Origin: Deinandra increscens subsp. villosa
Taxonomy: Eukaryota; Streptophyta; Magnoliopsida; Asterales; Asteraceae
Direction of reading: 5' to 3'
Assembly (NCBI GenBank): GCA_039602395.1
Contig: JBCNJP010000025.1
Span: 105,321,604-105,385,603 of the forward strand
Length of the DNA: 64,000 nt
In this document: positions 10,607 to 22,200 of the stretch, in pieces
Layout of the letters: each line of letters opens with the position of its first letter
How positions within the stretch are numbered: the first letter of the stretch is position 1
The notes under the pieces: model-generated
What the model saw: the letters and a program-made list of their open reading frames with translations, nothing else
The model's database searches: none
Told to the model about the DNA's origin: nothing
Translations under genes and position numbers: made by a program

Positions 10607-12717
10607 TCATATATTAATCAAAGATTTAGTCCACCGGGTGAATGCAAAGAATTTTGTTTGAATAAGAGTAGTAAAAACCAAACTGTTTTTGCATATATTA
10701 ATGCATATAATCGAAATAAACACAACAACAAACATAAACACAAGAACAAACATAACCAAATTGTGTCCCGATGTGTCTTTCACACACATAAACTCAAGAA
10801 CGAACATAAAAAATTATATATACCTGGTCCATTCCACCAGCTGCTGTTACTCCATTCATTGGTCACCTGATTTGCATTAAATTACCAAAATCAGTTTCGT
10901 CAAACACTTACCTGGTAGAGCAGGGGCCAGAACACATTAAATTACCAAAATCAGTTGTATACCTAGTCTTGGGAATATAGATAAATTTGAGTTTTAGTAT
11001 AATGTAATCGGAAAATTCAATAGACAGATTGAATAATCCAACAACAGTAACTATTATAGAGTAACCTTAAGACAATTAAGTTCTGTGCCGACCCGATTAT
11101 AAATATAAGTACACCTGTAAATTGTAAGATTTTGATATTAATCATAGTGTATTCAACATGACATCATGTATGTTAAAAGGTATACAAAAGCAGGTAATAT
11201 TTAACGAATAATGCAAGTGATAACTTACACGCTTCTTCAAAAGCACAGGCAATATACGAATCTTATAGCATCTCTCGTTACATTTTCTAGGCACGCGCAT
11301 ATTATATGGAACCAAATTCTTGCCCCCCTTTCGTGGAAGTTCTTTTATGACTTTTACATCTCTTGATAGATGTGATATAAACCAGTTATATCAAGAAAAC
11401 ATACTATCAGGTATACAAGAAAACATGTGTATTTTAAGTTGTGTAGATTATATATAACCAAATAATCAGGACTTACCCCAGTTTGTTGTTGGTTTAAACC
11501 CCCACTTGTGGCTATCAGCAAGAATTAATTTGGACACGTGACTGTTTCTACTTCTATGATTCAGAAAACATCCAAATTAAACCCAAAAAAATCATGAAAA
11601 AACACAAGAACTCATCTGTTGGACTTGAATTACTTCATACATGACTTACTTGGAAACTTATTGCTAGCATTACTACATCCAAAGTAAAACTTTGACATAC
11701 TTGTACTCCACAGACTTCGATCACTCACTATCCTTAAGCAACCAAATCATAGACCATTATACGACTCCCTTACCTTTGTGTTATCATCAGATTTTTAAGA
11801 ATGGTTAAATAAGCTGAAGCATTGGAGTGATCCCTGTCCTAGTCCCTTTTTCTTTTGGTTTTTTGGCAACTTTACTTCTTTCGTCTGTGTTGGTTGCCAA
11901 TGTATTTTAGGATTAGTTTAGATTCAAGAATGTAATGTATTTAATTGTAGTTTGTGGGATTCGATAGTGTACCTGGACTGTCGGAGGGATGCTTTCTATA
12001 CTCTTTCCCTGCAGGACTGGAGGGGCTGATGTGTGTTCCTACAGTTGACTGTTGAACCTGATGTGTGTCTAATTTTCAGTCGTGAATGAATTTTATAGAA
12101 GCTGCAATGACACAAGTAATACAAATTAAGCAATGTTTACATTTGTTAATACTACAACAAAAGACAATAACTTCATTTTACCAGCAGTCTAACTATAAGA
12201 TAATAACTCTTTTTTGATGCTAGGAACTAGGAAGCCTAAGCAACAATATCAGACTATGAGTTGTTAAGTTATGAAGAATCGGTAACAACACAGAAGGAAT
12301 GAAACATAACATATTTAGTAAACCAAACTCAGTTTGTTTGGCATTAGGCTTAAGATTCATTTAACTATTTCCTACTAATGCCACTACTTTGTCTCTACTA
12401 ATCCTCAACTTGTCCACTTGTTTAGAAACTCCACCTGGTTGTTACTACGAAAATTCAACCACCAAGAAACAATTAAGAATAGTAAAATCGACAAAATCCA
12501 ACAAGGGAGTTCATATTGGGAGAACCCTTAAAAAAATGAGTTAAGACCAACAAAAAGCAAGTCTGAGAATATAACCTTAACTTTTTTTAAAGATAAACAA
12601 ATTTGGCTACTTTTCTATACTTGAAGTAGAAAATTACCAAATGGTCTAAAAAATGAAGGACGTTTTTGTTGTTTGTACCTTTGGTCAGGATTGTTATTAA
12701 TGAAACTCGATATATAC

Positions 12718-12885
12718 TTGTTTGACCACCGAACTGCACTATGATGCCATCAGGCTGTTCAATATCTGTGACGTTAAGCACATCTTCAACAGTGGGGGTT
12801 CAAAGTAAAGACGGTCACTTGTACCATATTCAGTGGACACGGTCTCTGGATTTGAATTCATCATAATAGTATCATAGCCTGCTTC
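12718..12885 (-). pseudogene. Captured exon of carbamoyl-phosphate synthase large chain
   Basis: The segment reads EAGYDTIMMNSNPETVSTEY, GTSDRLYFEP and, after a one-base shift, VLNVTDIEQPDGIIVQFGGQ. This is the strongly conserved carB-type ATP-grasp region of the large subunit that makes carbamoyl phosphate for arginine and pyrimidines. An AG acceptor lies at the upstream edge (12886-12887) and a GTATAT donor after GGQT. The frameshift near 12797 and lack of other exons make it a dead fragment. Confidence 0.85.
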
Positions 12886-13195
12886 CTAATAAAATCAAAA
12901 CAAACAATATTAAAAGGGCAAATTACAAGTAAAAAGTTTCAAAAATGTTTGCAAATGAAGTAAATTTCTAAGTTGTATAAGAATACAAAAACTCAATATG
13001 GTCAAAGTTAACAATTTGTGTACTACCACATCACCATCTTGATGAAAAACCAGCAACCGATCTAGTCACCTTACTTCAAAAAGAAATTTGCAAGTTTTAA
13101 GGTTTTTACTCGAACTTTTCAAAAATATTTATGAGTGAAAACAAAGATGGTTACATAAACAAAACCAAAGATCGTTTCTTTTCTATGCCATTTTC

Positions 13196-13402
13196 TCAAA
13201 ATGATTGTAGCAATTTAATTTTCCTATCAGTAAGCAGAATCCGGGAGTTAACATTCAAGAGAGCAATAACAAACCCGAAGGGCAAATGGAGCATGTCAGC
13301 AGCAATAGTCAAACCCAATCCCTTGACCATTTCTATTGACTTTGTAGCAAATGCTAGTTGTTTATCAATAAAACCTCGTTCTTTAACCTCACTCTTAGAC
13401 AA
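13196..13402 (-). pseudogene. Possible fourth captured fragment, unrecognised
   Basis: A 68-codon open frame with gene-like composition (RGFIDKQLAFATKSIEMVKG, then LGLTIAADML). I do not recognise the family. It lies on the same strand as the three captured exons, so it is plausibly another piece of a host gene. A further short open stretch at about 11225-11345 (KELPRKGGKNLVPYNMRVPR) is also unassigned. Confidence 0.3.
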
Positions 13403-13825
13403 TCACACCCTTCAATGCCTTTTAAGCTTCGAAGCTTGTTCGGCTTAACTGATAACCACTTCAAATTCACACATGGCTTCTACCCCTGTTTTATCAATCA
13501 TAGAAAACCAAATTATATGATGTCCAACACCTTGAAATCCAAAGTTACAAAAACTAGTAGGTCAAAATCAATTTGTAGGGTTTCAAAATTAATCATGCAT
13601 ATACTAATTTTAAAAACTCTGGCGAATTTCACAGTACCTGTAGTTGGTTATATCAGGAAAAATCAAAACATCTCCATCTGATAAACATGTACCATCACCG
13701 CTCTCGCATATCGTCAACAGATTCTACAAAGGTGAGATCATAAACACGTCAAATTGAGTCTACAAAAGTTTGCCCTAATTCCACCTCAACCAAAAGACCA
13801 GAGATGGAACTTGGAGCAGAAATGG

Positions 13826-14050
13826 AGCTAGCGCCAGCCAGAGATAGAATTAGGGCAAAAAGAAGCTCACCAAATCGACAGTTGAGATGGGATTAGGGCA
13901 AAAAAACATACACCAGCTAGCGTCAGCCAGAGAGAGATAGAATTAGGGCGAGAAAACTCACCAAATCGACGATTGAGATGGAATGAGGGCAAAAATACAC
14001 ACACCAGAGATGGAGATAGTGGCGGCTAGAGATGCAGCTAGCGTGGAACG
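13826..14050. repeat. Subterminal tandem repeat of the Pack-CACTA element
   Basis: A unit of about 100 bp (GCTAGCGCCAGCCAGAGATA ... CACCAAATCGAC ... GAGATGGGATTAGGGC) is repeated about two and a half times with small changes. It resembles the leader-side repeats of other CACTA elements. No open frame of note. Confidence 0.6.
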
Positions 14051-14440
14051 ATGAAGGCATGCTCCCGAGGAACGGTTGAGGGAAGAGGGAGCGGCAGGAT
14101 AATCGAAGAGCGGGAATGGATTTTGTGAGCGGCAAGTTTTTAGGGCAAAAATAGCGGCAGATAGGTTTTTGGGCAAAAATAGCGGCAGATAGGTTTTAGG
14201 GCAAAAATATTAGCGGGATTATAAAAATTATAAAACGACAGTTTAAAGATGACGCGCGCCAAATGTGTACTCCGTGTTTTTTTATTTATGACAGAAATTT
14301 TATGACGCGCAAAATTGCGCGTCATCTACTCTTAAACTTTTACCATTTATGACATTTTTTTTATGACACTCGTTTTTGCGCGTCATAAATTACTGCGTGT
14401 CATTGTTCGCGCGTCAAGGAAGACCCTTTTTCTAGTAGTG

Positions 14441-14943
14441 GTATCTACAAAATTTTCATAGTTTTGTGGCAGAGCAGACAAGAAAAGTATTGCTTGATCC
14501 TCATCATCTATCTTGATCTCAATATTCTCTAAATCAAGAATGATCTTATTAAATTCATCTGTTACCTCACTAACAGTTTTACCAGAAGATACCTGAAATG
14601 TATACAACCTTTTCTTCAAGTATAGTCGATTTGATAGGGATTTCGTCATGTATAGGCTTTCTAACTTAGCCCATACTGCTGCTGCCGATTGCTCTTTGGA
14701 TACTTCTCGCAAAACTCGATCTCCAAGGCTCAAGATGATCGAACTATGAGCCTTATCGAGTACCTCCTGCCAATCACCATCACTCCAAGTATCCGGCTTC
14801 TTATCAACCCCTTTCAAAGCTTTTACCGTTCCCTGATACACAAGAAACGCTCGCATCTTCATCCTCCAGAGGCTGAAGTCGTTAGAACCATCAAACTTCT
14901 CGATACTGAACTTTGATGTCATTGCTCCACCTTGATCAATCAA
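14441..14943 (-). pseudogene. Copia gag, N-terminal part (cut by CACTA)
   Basis: The frame begins at 14943, and Met codons there precede SKFSIEKFDGSNDFSLWRMK, the start of the UBN2/retrotransposon gag domain. It continues through LYMTKSLSNRLYLKKRLYTF to SALPQNYENFVD and is interrupted at the GTA duplication. The rest of gag resumes beyond the CACTA element at 9478. The downstream DTTTRKRVFLD part of the open frame is CACTA sequence, not gag. Confidence 0.9.
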
Positions 14944-15001
14944 TGTTGTCGCCTTCTTGATTGGGGTTATCCTCCAATTTCTTCACTATTGAGCCGAACG
15001 A

Positions 15002-15016
15002 GGCTCTGATACCAAT
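15002..15016 (-). other. Primer binding site of the copia element
   Basis: Read on the minus strand, TGGTATCAGAGCC lies two bases inside the 5' LTR (15017-15384). It is complementary to the 3' end of plant initiator methionine tRNA, the usual primer. Confidence 0.9.
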
Positions 15017-15384
15017 TGTTAGAAATAACAATGAAATTGGATCGAATGCTAAAGTTTTATTGATACTAAACTGATACAAGAGAATCGGAATTACAAAAGA
15101 AGAAAACCGGAACTATCAATTTGATCTCACACACTCTCACACTAAGAACCCTAATCTGAGCTCCTTATAGACGATCGTTATTCGACCGTTAGTGACGTCA
15201 CCATAAATCTGTTAAGAAAACAGAAAAAGATACACCACAGCCCTTGAAGTTTAGATTAGTTACCAAATACACCCCGCATCACTTAAAACGTAAAGAAAGA
15301 TAAGTTCCAGTTGACCCGGTTATCAACGCAAGTTCGATCCACAGTTATAGCATTCTCACCTTTAAATTTCTTATTTAACCAACA
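15017..15384 (-). repeat. Copia 5' LTR (right in the window)
   Basis: The 368-bp partner of 5419-5786, TG...CA ends, followed by the target duplication GAACA at 15385-15389. Confidence 0.95.
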
Positions 15385-15389
15385 GAACA

Positions 15390-15761
15390 TAATCCATAAC
15401 AAATTTAAAAAAAAAAAAGACATTAAGTGATTCAATTTTAATATGTTACGATGCACAATTCACATAAACATAAAAAGATAAACATAAAGTGCGTAATTTG
15501 TAATTTACTCACCAAATTACAAGATAGTAACAAATTTCCTTTTCTAAGATTCCTTTCTTCCATCTCATTCCAGTCCATCTCAATGGAAATTAATAAATAA
15601 ATGAAGAGAAAAGAAAGTCACCAGCATATTATTGAGGTCCAATATTTAACAAAAGTATTATGTTTAAGTTGAATTGAATGATGTTTGTTTGTTTGTAGAC
15701 AAAGTATGCTTTTTTGCAGTGACAGAATGTGGAAATGTTCTTAGCTTTCATCCAACTCTGA

Positions 15762-15813
<52 letters not shown>

Positions 15814-16214
15814 TGGAGGGTTTCTTCTGTTATATCTATCTTTAGTTAACCTGGATTTTGGATCACTAATTAATTTCTTCAAGTGGGCGGCAGGATGGGA
15901 GCCCAAAGGTAGCTAGCTAGCTAGAGTAAGTAGTTTAATTTCCGTTCGATTATTCATTCAACCAACGTTTTGTTTGTTCCTTCGTTGTTCATCAACGTAC
16001 ATATTTCATATTTGTAGCTAGCTAGTAGACAGTAGATTGATCGATAGACTTGTTTAATTAAGTAACTATTAATTATACTGACAGCTGATTATATATCGAT
16101 CCATGCATTTGATTTATCTAAAATTAATTATATTTAACATGCATAGGCAGGTGAGGCAGGAAATTTGAAGAATATATATATATATATATATATATATGTA
16201 TAATTAAAAGATCG
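15390..16214 (+). promoter_or_regulatory. Upstream region and leader of the OSCA-type gene
   Basis: Non-coding. It contains a (TC)n tract at 15767-15809, common in plant promoters and 5' leaders, and a (TA)n tract at 16171-16197. A possible leader intron runs from a GTAGCT donor near 15909 to an AG near 16151, but no transcript can be seen. The start of transcription is not determined. Confidence 0.4.
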
Positions 16215-19200
16215 ATGGCTACAATTGGGGATATCGCTGTTGCAGCAGCCATTAATATTATTAGTGCACTCATTTTCCTTATAGCGTTTGCTATTCTTCG
16301 TCTTCAACCTGTGAACGATAGAGTCTACTTTCCAAAGTGGTATATCAAGGGTTTAAGAACAAGCAGCCCTGCTACAGGCGCCGGGGCATTTGTAGTCACC
16401 AAGTTTGTCAATCTGGACTATCGATCCTACTTCAAATTTCTTAACTGGGTGCCCGATGCGCTCACCATGCCACAGTCTGAGCTCATTGATCACGCAGGTC
16501 TGGATTCGGTTGTGTATTTGAGGATTTACTTGCTAGGGTACGTACATACATACATACATACATACATACGTATAATAATTAATTAATTAATTAATGCATG
16601 CATGTTTGCCATATTGCAGGTTAAAAATATTCATTCCCATATTCTTGTTTACGTGGACGATCCTGATACCAGTTAATTGGACAAACAACACTCTGGAGCA
16701 CTCGAAAGAAACTTACAGTCAAATTGATAAACTTTCTATATCAAACATTCCACACGCATCTCCCAGGCATGTAATTAATTAATTAATTAATTAATTAAAT
16801 CCATCTCCATCCATCTACCTAGCTAGCTAGCTGTTTATTAATTAATTAATTAATTAATTTAATTACATATTGGTGGTAAATGCATGCTTGTTTATATATA
16901 TAGGTTTTGGGCACATGTGGCAATGGCATACATTGTTATGATCTGGACATGCTTTATGTTGAAGAAAGAGTACGAGACAGTTGCTAATATGAGATTTTCC
17001 TTTCTTCAAGCAGAAAAACTTCGCCCTCATCACTTTACTGTACGTAATAATATTTAATTACGACTTACTCATTAATTGATCATATATCTAAATCTAAGAT
17101 AATAATGCACGCATGCATTGATTGATTTGATCTTTCGGCCGGCCGGCCACAGGTTCTTGTGAAGAACGTCCCAAAAGATGATGACGAGTCAGTTAGCGAG
17201 ACTGTTGACCGCTTCTTTCTAGTGAACCATCACGATAACTATCTCACACATCAGGTAGGTATTCATTCGTTCATTAATTAGTACGTCTTCTTATTAATAA
17301 TTAATTTGATGTTATATATATATGTAAACTGAATTAATGATAATTGATTTTGCAGGTTGTTTGTAATGCAAACAAGCTTGCAAAGCTCGTTAAGACAAAA
17401 CAAAAGAAGCAAAACTGGCTCGACTACTACCAGATTAAGTACTCAAAGAACCCCTCAAAACGACCTATCATGAAGGTCCCTCCCTCCTTTCTTTAGTTTA
17501 AGGGAAATTTCCCATAATATCCATTTTGAAAAAAAAAATCAAGATTTTACCCATTTGAAAAGTCAATTCTTAAAATGTCAATTTTTTATGGTCTAATCCT
17601 ACCATACTCAATGATTTGGTCGACCGTACATCAGATATCATTTACATATTTTTTTGAACCAATTACAAAATGCCACATAAAAAGTAAAAAAGAAAATCGA
17701 CTAACTTTACTTTTTCTTTATAATTTTAAGTTAAATAATATTATATTCTTTTAATTAGTTTTGGTTAAATTTTGTTTATCTTTTATAACTTTAAAAATAT
17801 AATGTTTTATAAAATTTCAATTATGACGTTGCAACGTGCTCATTTTTATCTACATACCGACATATTTTTTTTCAAAACGGAGTCGGGTGGAACGTATGTC
17901 AAACGTTTCGATACAAACGTATGTCAAACGTTTAGATAAAAATGAGCACGTCGCAAGTTTATAATCGAAATTTAATAAAACATTATATTTTTAAAGTTAT
18001 AAAAGATAAACAATATTTAACCAAAACTAATTAAACGAATATAATATTATTTAAAATTTAAAATCTTTGCGTTCGAGTCCTACCATAGACATATATGTCA
18101 GAGGTTCGAGTCCTACCATAGATATATATGTCAGATTAATGATCGACCCTAAAATAATTGTATCCGGGTCCTACCGTTGTATCACGTGGCAAGATTCTAT
18201 AGGATGGTGGACGGTCGATCGAACCTAAAATTTATGGGAGGGGAAGACTACAGATCATGGATATTATATGAGAAAGACTTTTCAAGTAGATAAACTCTTG
18301 AAATTATTTTTCAAAATGGACAAAATGAGAATTTTCCCTTAAGTTAATTATATATATGCCTGCCACCTCCTTCATGCATGTTTGTGTGTGTGTGTTAATT
18401 TTCTAGCTTAATTTGTTGAAATTAATTATTAATTGAAACAAATACAAAACAACCGAATTTTAATTATGACCAACCTCAGCCATGACTCTTTCTAAATTTA
18501 TATTAACTAACCCAACACATCCATTAAACCCAAATACAAATTAAATCCCCATTGATTATAACTAAACATAACTTAGAAGGAAAGAATCTTAATCATTTTT
18601 CTTCTCTTTCCTTTCCTTGATTATCAACCCCACTAACTTTAACGATCATCCGGTCGAACCTTGAACCAATTAGGATCATTTTCCCACTTAATCCTAATTA
18701 CTTGGACAGGTTTGTTGATCTATCAAAGCAATGCCGACTCATCCTTTTGAGCCAAATTCACCACTTCTACCTTAATTCGGTTCCAACTTAGGGCACTCGG
18801 CCGCACGCATAATGCTGACCATACTCATGAGTAATGATAATCATCCGTTACCATACCCGCTTCCTGTTGAAAATTGTTTCAATCAAAACAATAAAACACG
18901 ATCTGATTATTTATTATTTACCGAGTTGTTGGTCAAATCAGTTTTGATCCTACGCGATCAAACCGATGTAAGAAAGGTAGAATGAGAGTGTTCCGTTATC
19001 GAACGAATTTAATAACAATACTGAAAATTGTAAAACCAACCTGAAAGTCGCTGAATGAATGAGAGATTTGCTGCACGGAATAGCTCCTGTCCTTAAGGAT
19101 TTTACGGCAATGAAAGCAGACTACAACAGAAAGCTGTGAGCAGAAACAGAACTTCGATAGAGGAAGAAAGAGAGCTGCGAATTTGAGGTGCTGAATCTGG

Positions 19201-22200
19201 TTCGCAGATAATGGAAACGTGGGATTATCTCTTCCCCAAGTTTCGGCCTTTTGGTTATTCTGTTTTCTCTCCTCATCGACGTGCAAAGTGCACCTCAAAC
19301 GCGCCTTTCGGCCTTTTGGTTATTCTGTTTTCGCTCCTCAGCGACGTGCAAAGTGCGCCTCAAACGCATCCATTCGCAGAACTCATGTCTTGCCTCGCCT
19401 CAGCACGCGTGTGGGCTTAGCCATTTCCTTCAACCCCACAACATTTGGAAGTGGAGATAAGTTCAAGGCTTATAAACCTACTCTAAGTTTCTACCCCCAC
19501 CAATATGGGATAGATAAAACATGCCAACTTGTAAATTTTAACTTGGGAAAATCACCAAAATAACCAAGTTTGACCAAGAAAATTCTAAAATGACCAACCA
19601 AAAGTATACTAACTCAAATGACCCACCCAATAGAATCCAGCCATTTGTCATCTTTCCACCAATCACAATCTGACATGTGTCCTCAATCTGACAAGTAGGC
19701 TAAAGGTGGAGCCCACTCTCAGCCAATAAATGTTCGACACGTGGATTAAAACCCAGACTACTAGGCTTGGCACCAGCTTTGTAACCGGGCCTCTACAAAG
19801 CTGCCACGTGTCCTAGAAAAAAACTCCCCCCTTACCTCCCCCAACTCCCCCTTACCTCCCCCTGTCAATTCGTAACCCGGGATGAAAAAAGTAATTAAAT
19901 ATCAAGATTTAAGATTAACCCGGGATGAAAAAAGTAATTAAAGAACATTGTTTGCAGTAGTTAAGAGATTCTTTTTCAGATTATAAATCCCTTTCACCAC
20001 TCTTCTTTGTCCTTAAATGTCACTGTACTCTGTAGGGTTTCATTACCTTTTAATAATCCAGCCTACTCAGTCTTCCACGTGCTCCTGGGGACTCCACCCC
20101 TACTTCATCACCATCTTCATTTACGTTACCCTTTGACCTCCACATCTCTCATCCCCCTTCCATTGAAACCAGAGAGAAATGACAGGGGGAGGTAAGGGGG
20201 AGTTGGGGGAGGTAAGGGGGGAGTTTTTTTCTAGGACACGTGGCAGCTTTGTAGAGGCCCGGTTACAAAGCTGGTGCCAAGCCTAGTAGTCTGGGTTTTA
20301 ATCCACGTGTCGAACATTTATTGGCTGAGAGTGGGCTCCACCTTTAGCCTACTTGTCAGATTGAGGACACATGTCAGATTGTGATTGGTGGAAAGATGAC
20401 AAATGGCTGGATTCTATTGGGTGGGTCATTTGAGTTAGTATACTTTTGGTTGGTCATTTCGGAATTTTCTTGGTCAAACTTGGTTATTTTGGTGATTTTC
20501 CCTTTTAACTTCCCATGTTATAATTTCCAACACTTCCTCGTCCTTATCAGCCATGCATATTGGTCGGTCTTGATCGATCAAACTGATCACCGTGCCATGT
20601 CTTGAAAGCAAGAACTTAATAATTACCTTGATCTTCCTCTTTAATATATTATATATGATCCTTATGGCTTTTATTCTTTCTCCCTAGCTGTGCTTTCTTT
20701 CTCTAAATTAACCATGCATATTGGTCTGATCGCACACATATTCAACTTAATTGTTTCCATATATAAAGGCTCGGTTTCAACACACTGCAGGTCCAATCCT
20801 TTAATTTTACGGTTCACGTGATTAGATCACCTAAATTAATTGTGTGCTCGTACATATATATCATAAATTAATTAGATGAATTTCCTTGCAGGTCTTTGTT
20901 TGCTTGTCACACAAACCTAATCTCCTAACTTAGTCTTGAATCAAAGAGATTCGATTGTAAAACTAAATCACACAGATACTTGATTACCTTCTTTATTCAC
21001 AAAATTCTTCCTTTTCGATGTGTTCCACACATGATTAATCACACATCCTAGCTACAAAATAAATCAAACCAATATTCTTTACCCTTATTTTTTCTAATTA
21101 AATAATAAAACTAATTAACTAACACGTACGTACAATTGATTTGTTGATGAACCCACATTAATATTAACAGACTGGATTTCTTGGAGTTTGGGGAGCGAAA
21201 GTTGATGCCATCGAGTACCATGAGACTGAAATTGAGAAGCTTTCCAACCAGGTAATTAATCAATGATCAATCATGTATTCATGCATGAATTAATAATCCT
21301 AGCTAGCTAGATAGCTAATTTCATATTTCATATATATAATATAATTAACAGATAGCAGAAGAGAGAAAAAACGTGATGAATAACCCGAAATCCATGATGC
21401 CAGTAGCATTTGTGTCGTTCAAAACTCGTTGGGGGGCTGCTGTTTGCGCTCAGACACAACAAGCTAGAAACCCAACTTTGTGGTTGACCGAGTGGGCCCC
21501 GGAGCCACGTGACGTCTACTGGAAAAACCTTGCCATTCCTTACGTATCACTCACTGTCCGCAAGCTTCTTATGGGCGTCGCCTTCTTTTTTCTCACCTTT
21601 TTTTACGTCATCCCCATCGCCTTTGTGCAATCACTTGCAAACATTCAAGGCATCCAGAAGGCTGCACCCTTCCTCAACCCTATAATCAATATGTACGTAA
21701 TTAAGCCTATGATCACTAATTATTTAAATATAATTAATTAATTAATAATTAATAATTAATTTGCATGCTGCATGATGCAGAAAACTGGTCAAGTCATTTA
21801 TCCAAGGTTTTCTACCCGGGATCGTGTTGAAGATCTTCCTCATGCTGCTACCAAAAATCTTAATGATGATGTCCAAATTTGAAGGGTTTCTGAGTATATC
21901 ACGACTCGAGAGGAGATGTGCTTCTAGATACTACCTTTTCAAATTCTTTAACGTGTTTCTCGGTAGCATTATCGCCGGGGCTGCATTCGAACAGCTCAGT
22001 ACGTTTCTAAATCAGCCAGCAAACCAGTACGTATATATATATATATATATATCGATGGATGGATCATTTTAATAATAATAATAATAATATTAATGCATCC
22101 GTACGTACTGTTAATTATTAATTTCCAGGATTCCTGAAACGATCGGCATCGCGATACCGATGAAAGCGACGTTCTTCATAACATATATAATGGTTGACGG

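Larger units (their letters stand above)
9483..14440. mobile_element. Pack-CACTA element (non-autonomous, with captured gene exons)
   Basis: The left end starts CACTACTACAAAAATGGCC and the right end finishes CTTTTTCTAGTAGTG, its inverted form, flanked by the 3-bp duplication GTA (9480-9482 and 14441-14443). Both ends carry many copies of TGACGCGCAAAA or its inverse (about 9510-9725 and 14250-14415), the usual subterminal repeats of CACTA/EnSpm elements. The 5-kb body shows no transposase. It holds exon-intron fragments of unrelated host genes on the minus strand (UPRT at 10126, GDSL lipase at 10475, carbamoyl-phosphate synthase at 12718). It lies inside the gag gene of the copia element and so is the younger insertion. 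Confidence 0.93.
5414..15389 (-). mobile_element. Ty1/copia LTR retrotransposon, nearly complete, with nested CACTA
   Basis: The LTRs are 5419-5786 and 15017-15384 (368 bp each). They begin TGTTAGAAATAAC, end TTAACCAACA, and are flanked by the 5-bp duplication GAACA (5414-5418 and 15385-15389). I count five substitutions between them (about 1.4%), so insertion is recent on an evolutionary scale. Reading on the minus strand, the primer site lies beside the right LTR and a purine tract (CTCAAGGTGGAGGT, 5787-5800) beside the left LTR. The domain order gag, protease, integrase, RT, RNase H is that of Ty1/copia. A CACTA element (9483-14440) splits gag, and an in-frame stop separates integrase from RT, so this copy is probably defective. 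Confidence 0.97.

Noticed and set aside
18414..20532. LTR starting at TGTTGAAATTAATT (18414)
   Set aside because: Its flank TAATT does not match the right flank CTTCC, while the start at 18865 gives an exact CTTCC duplication.
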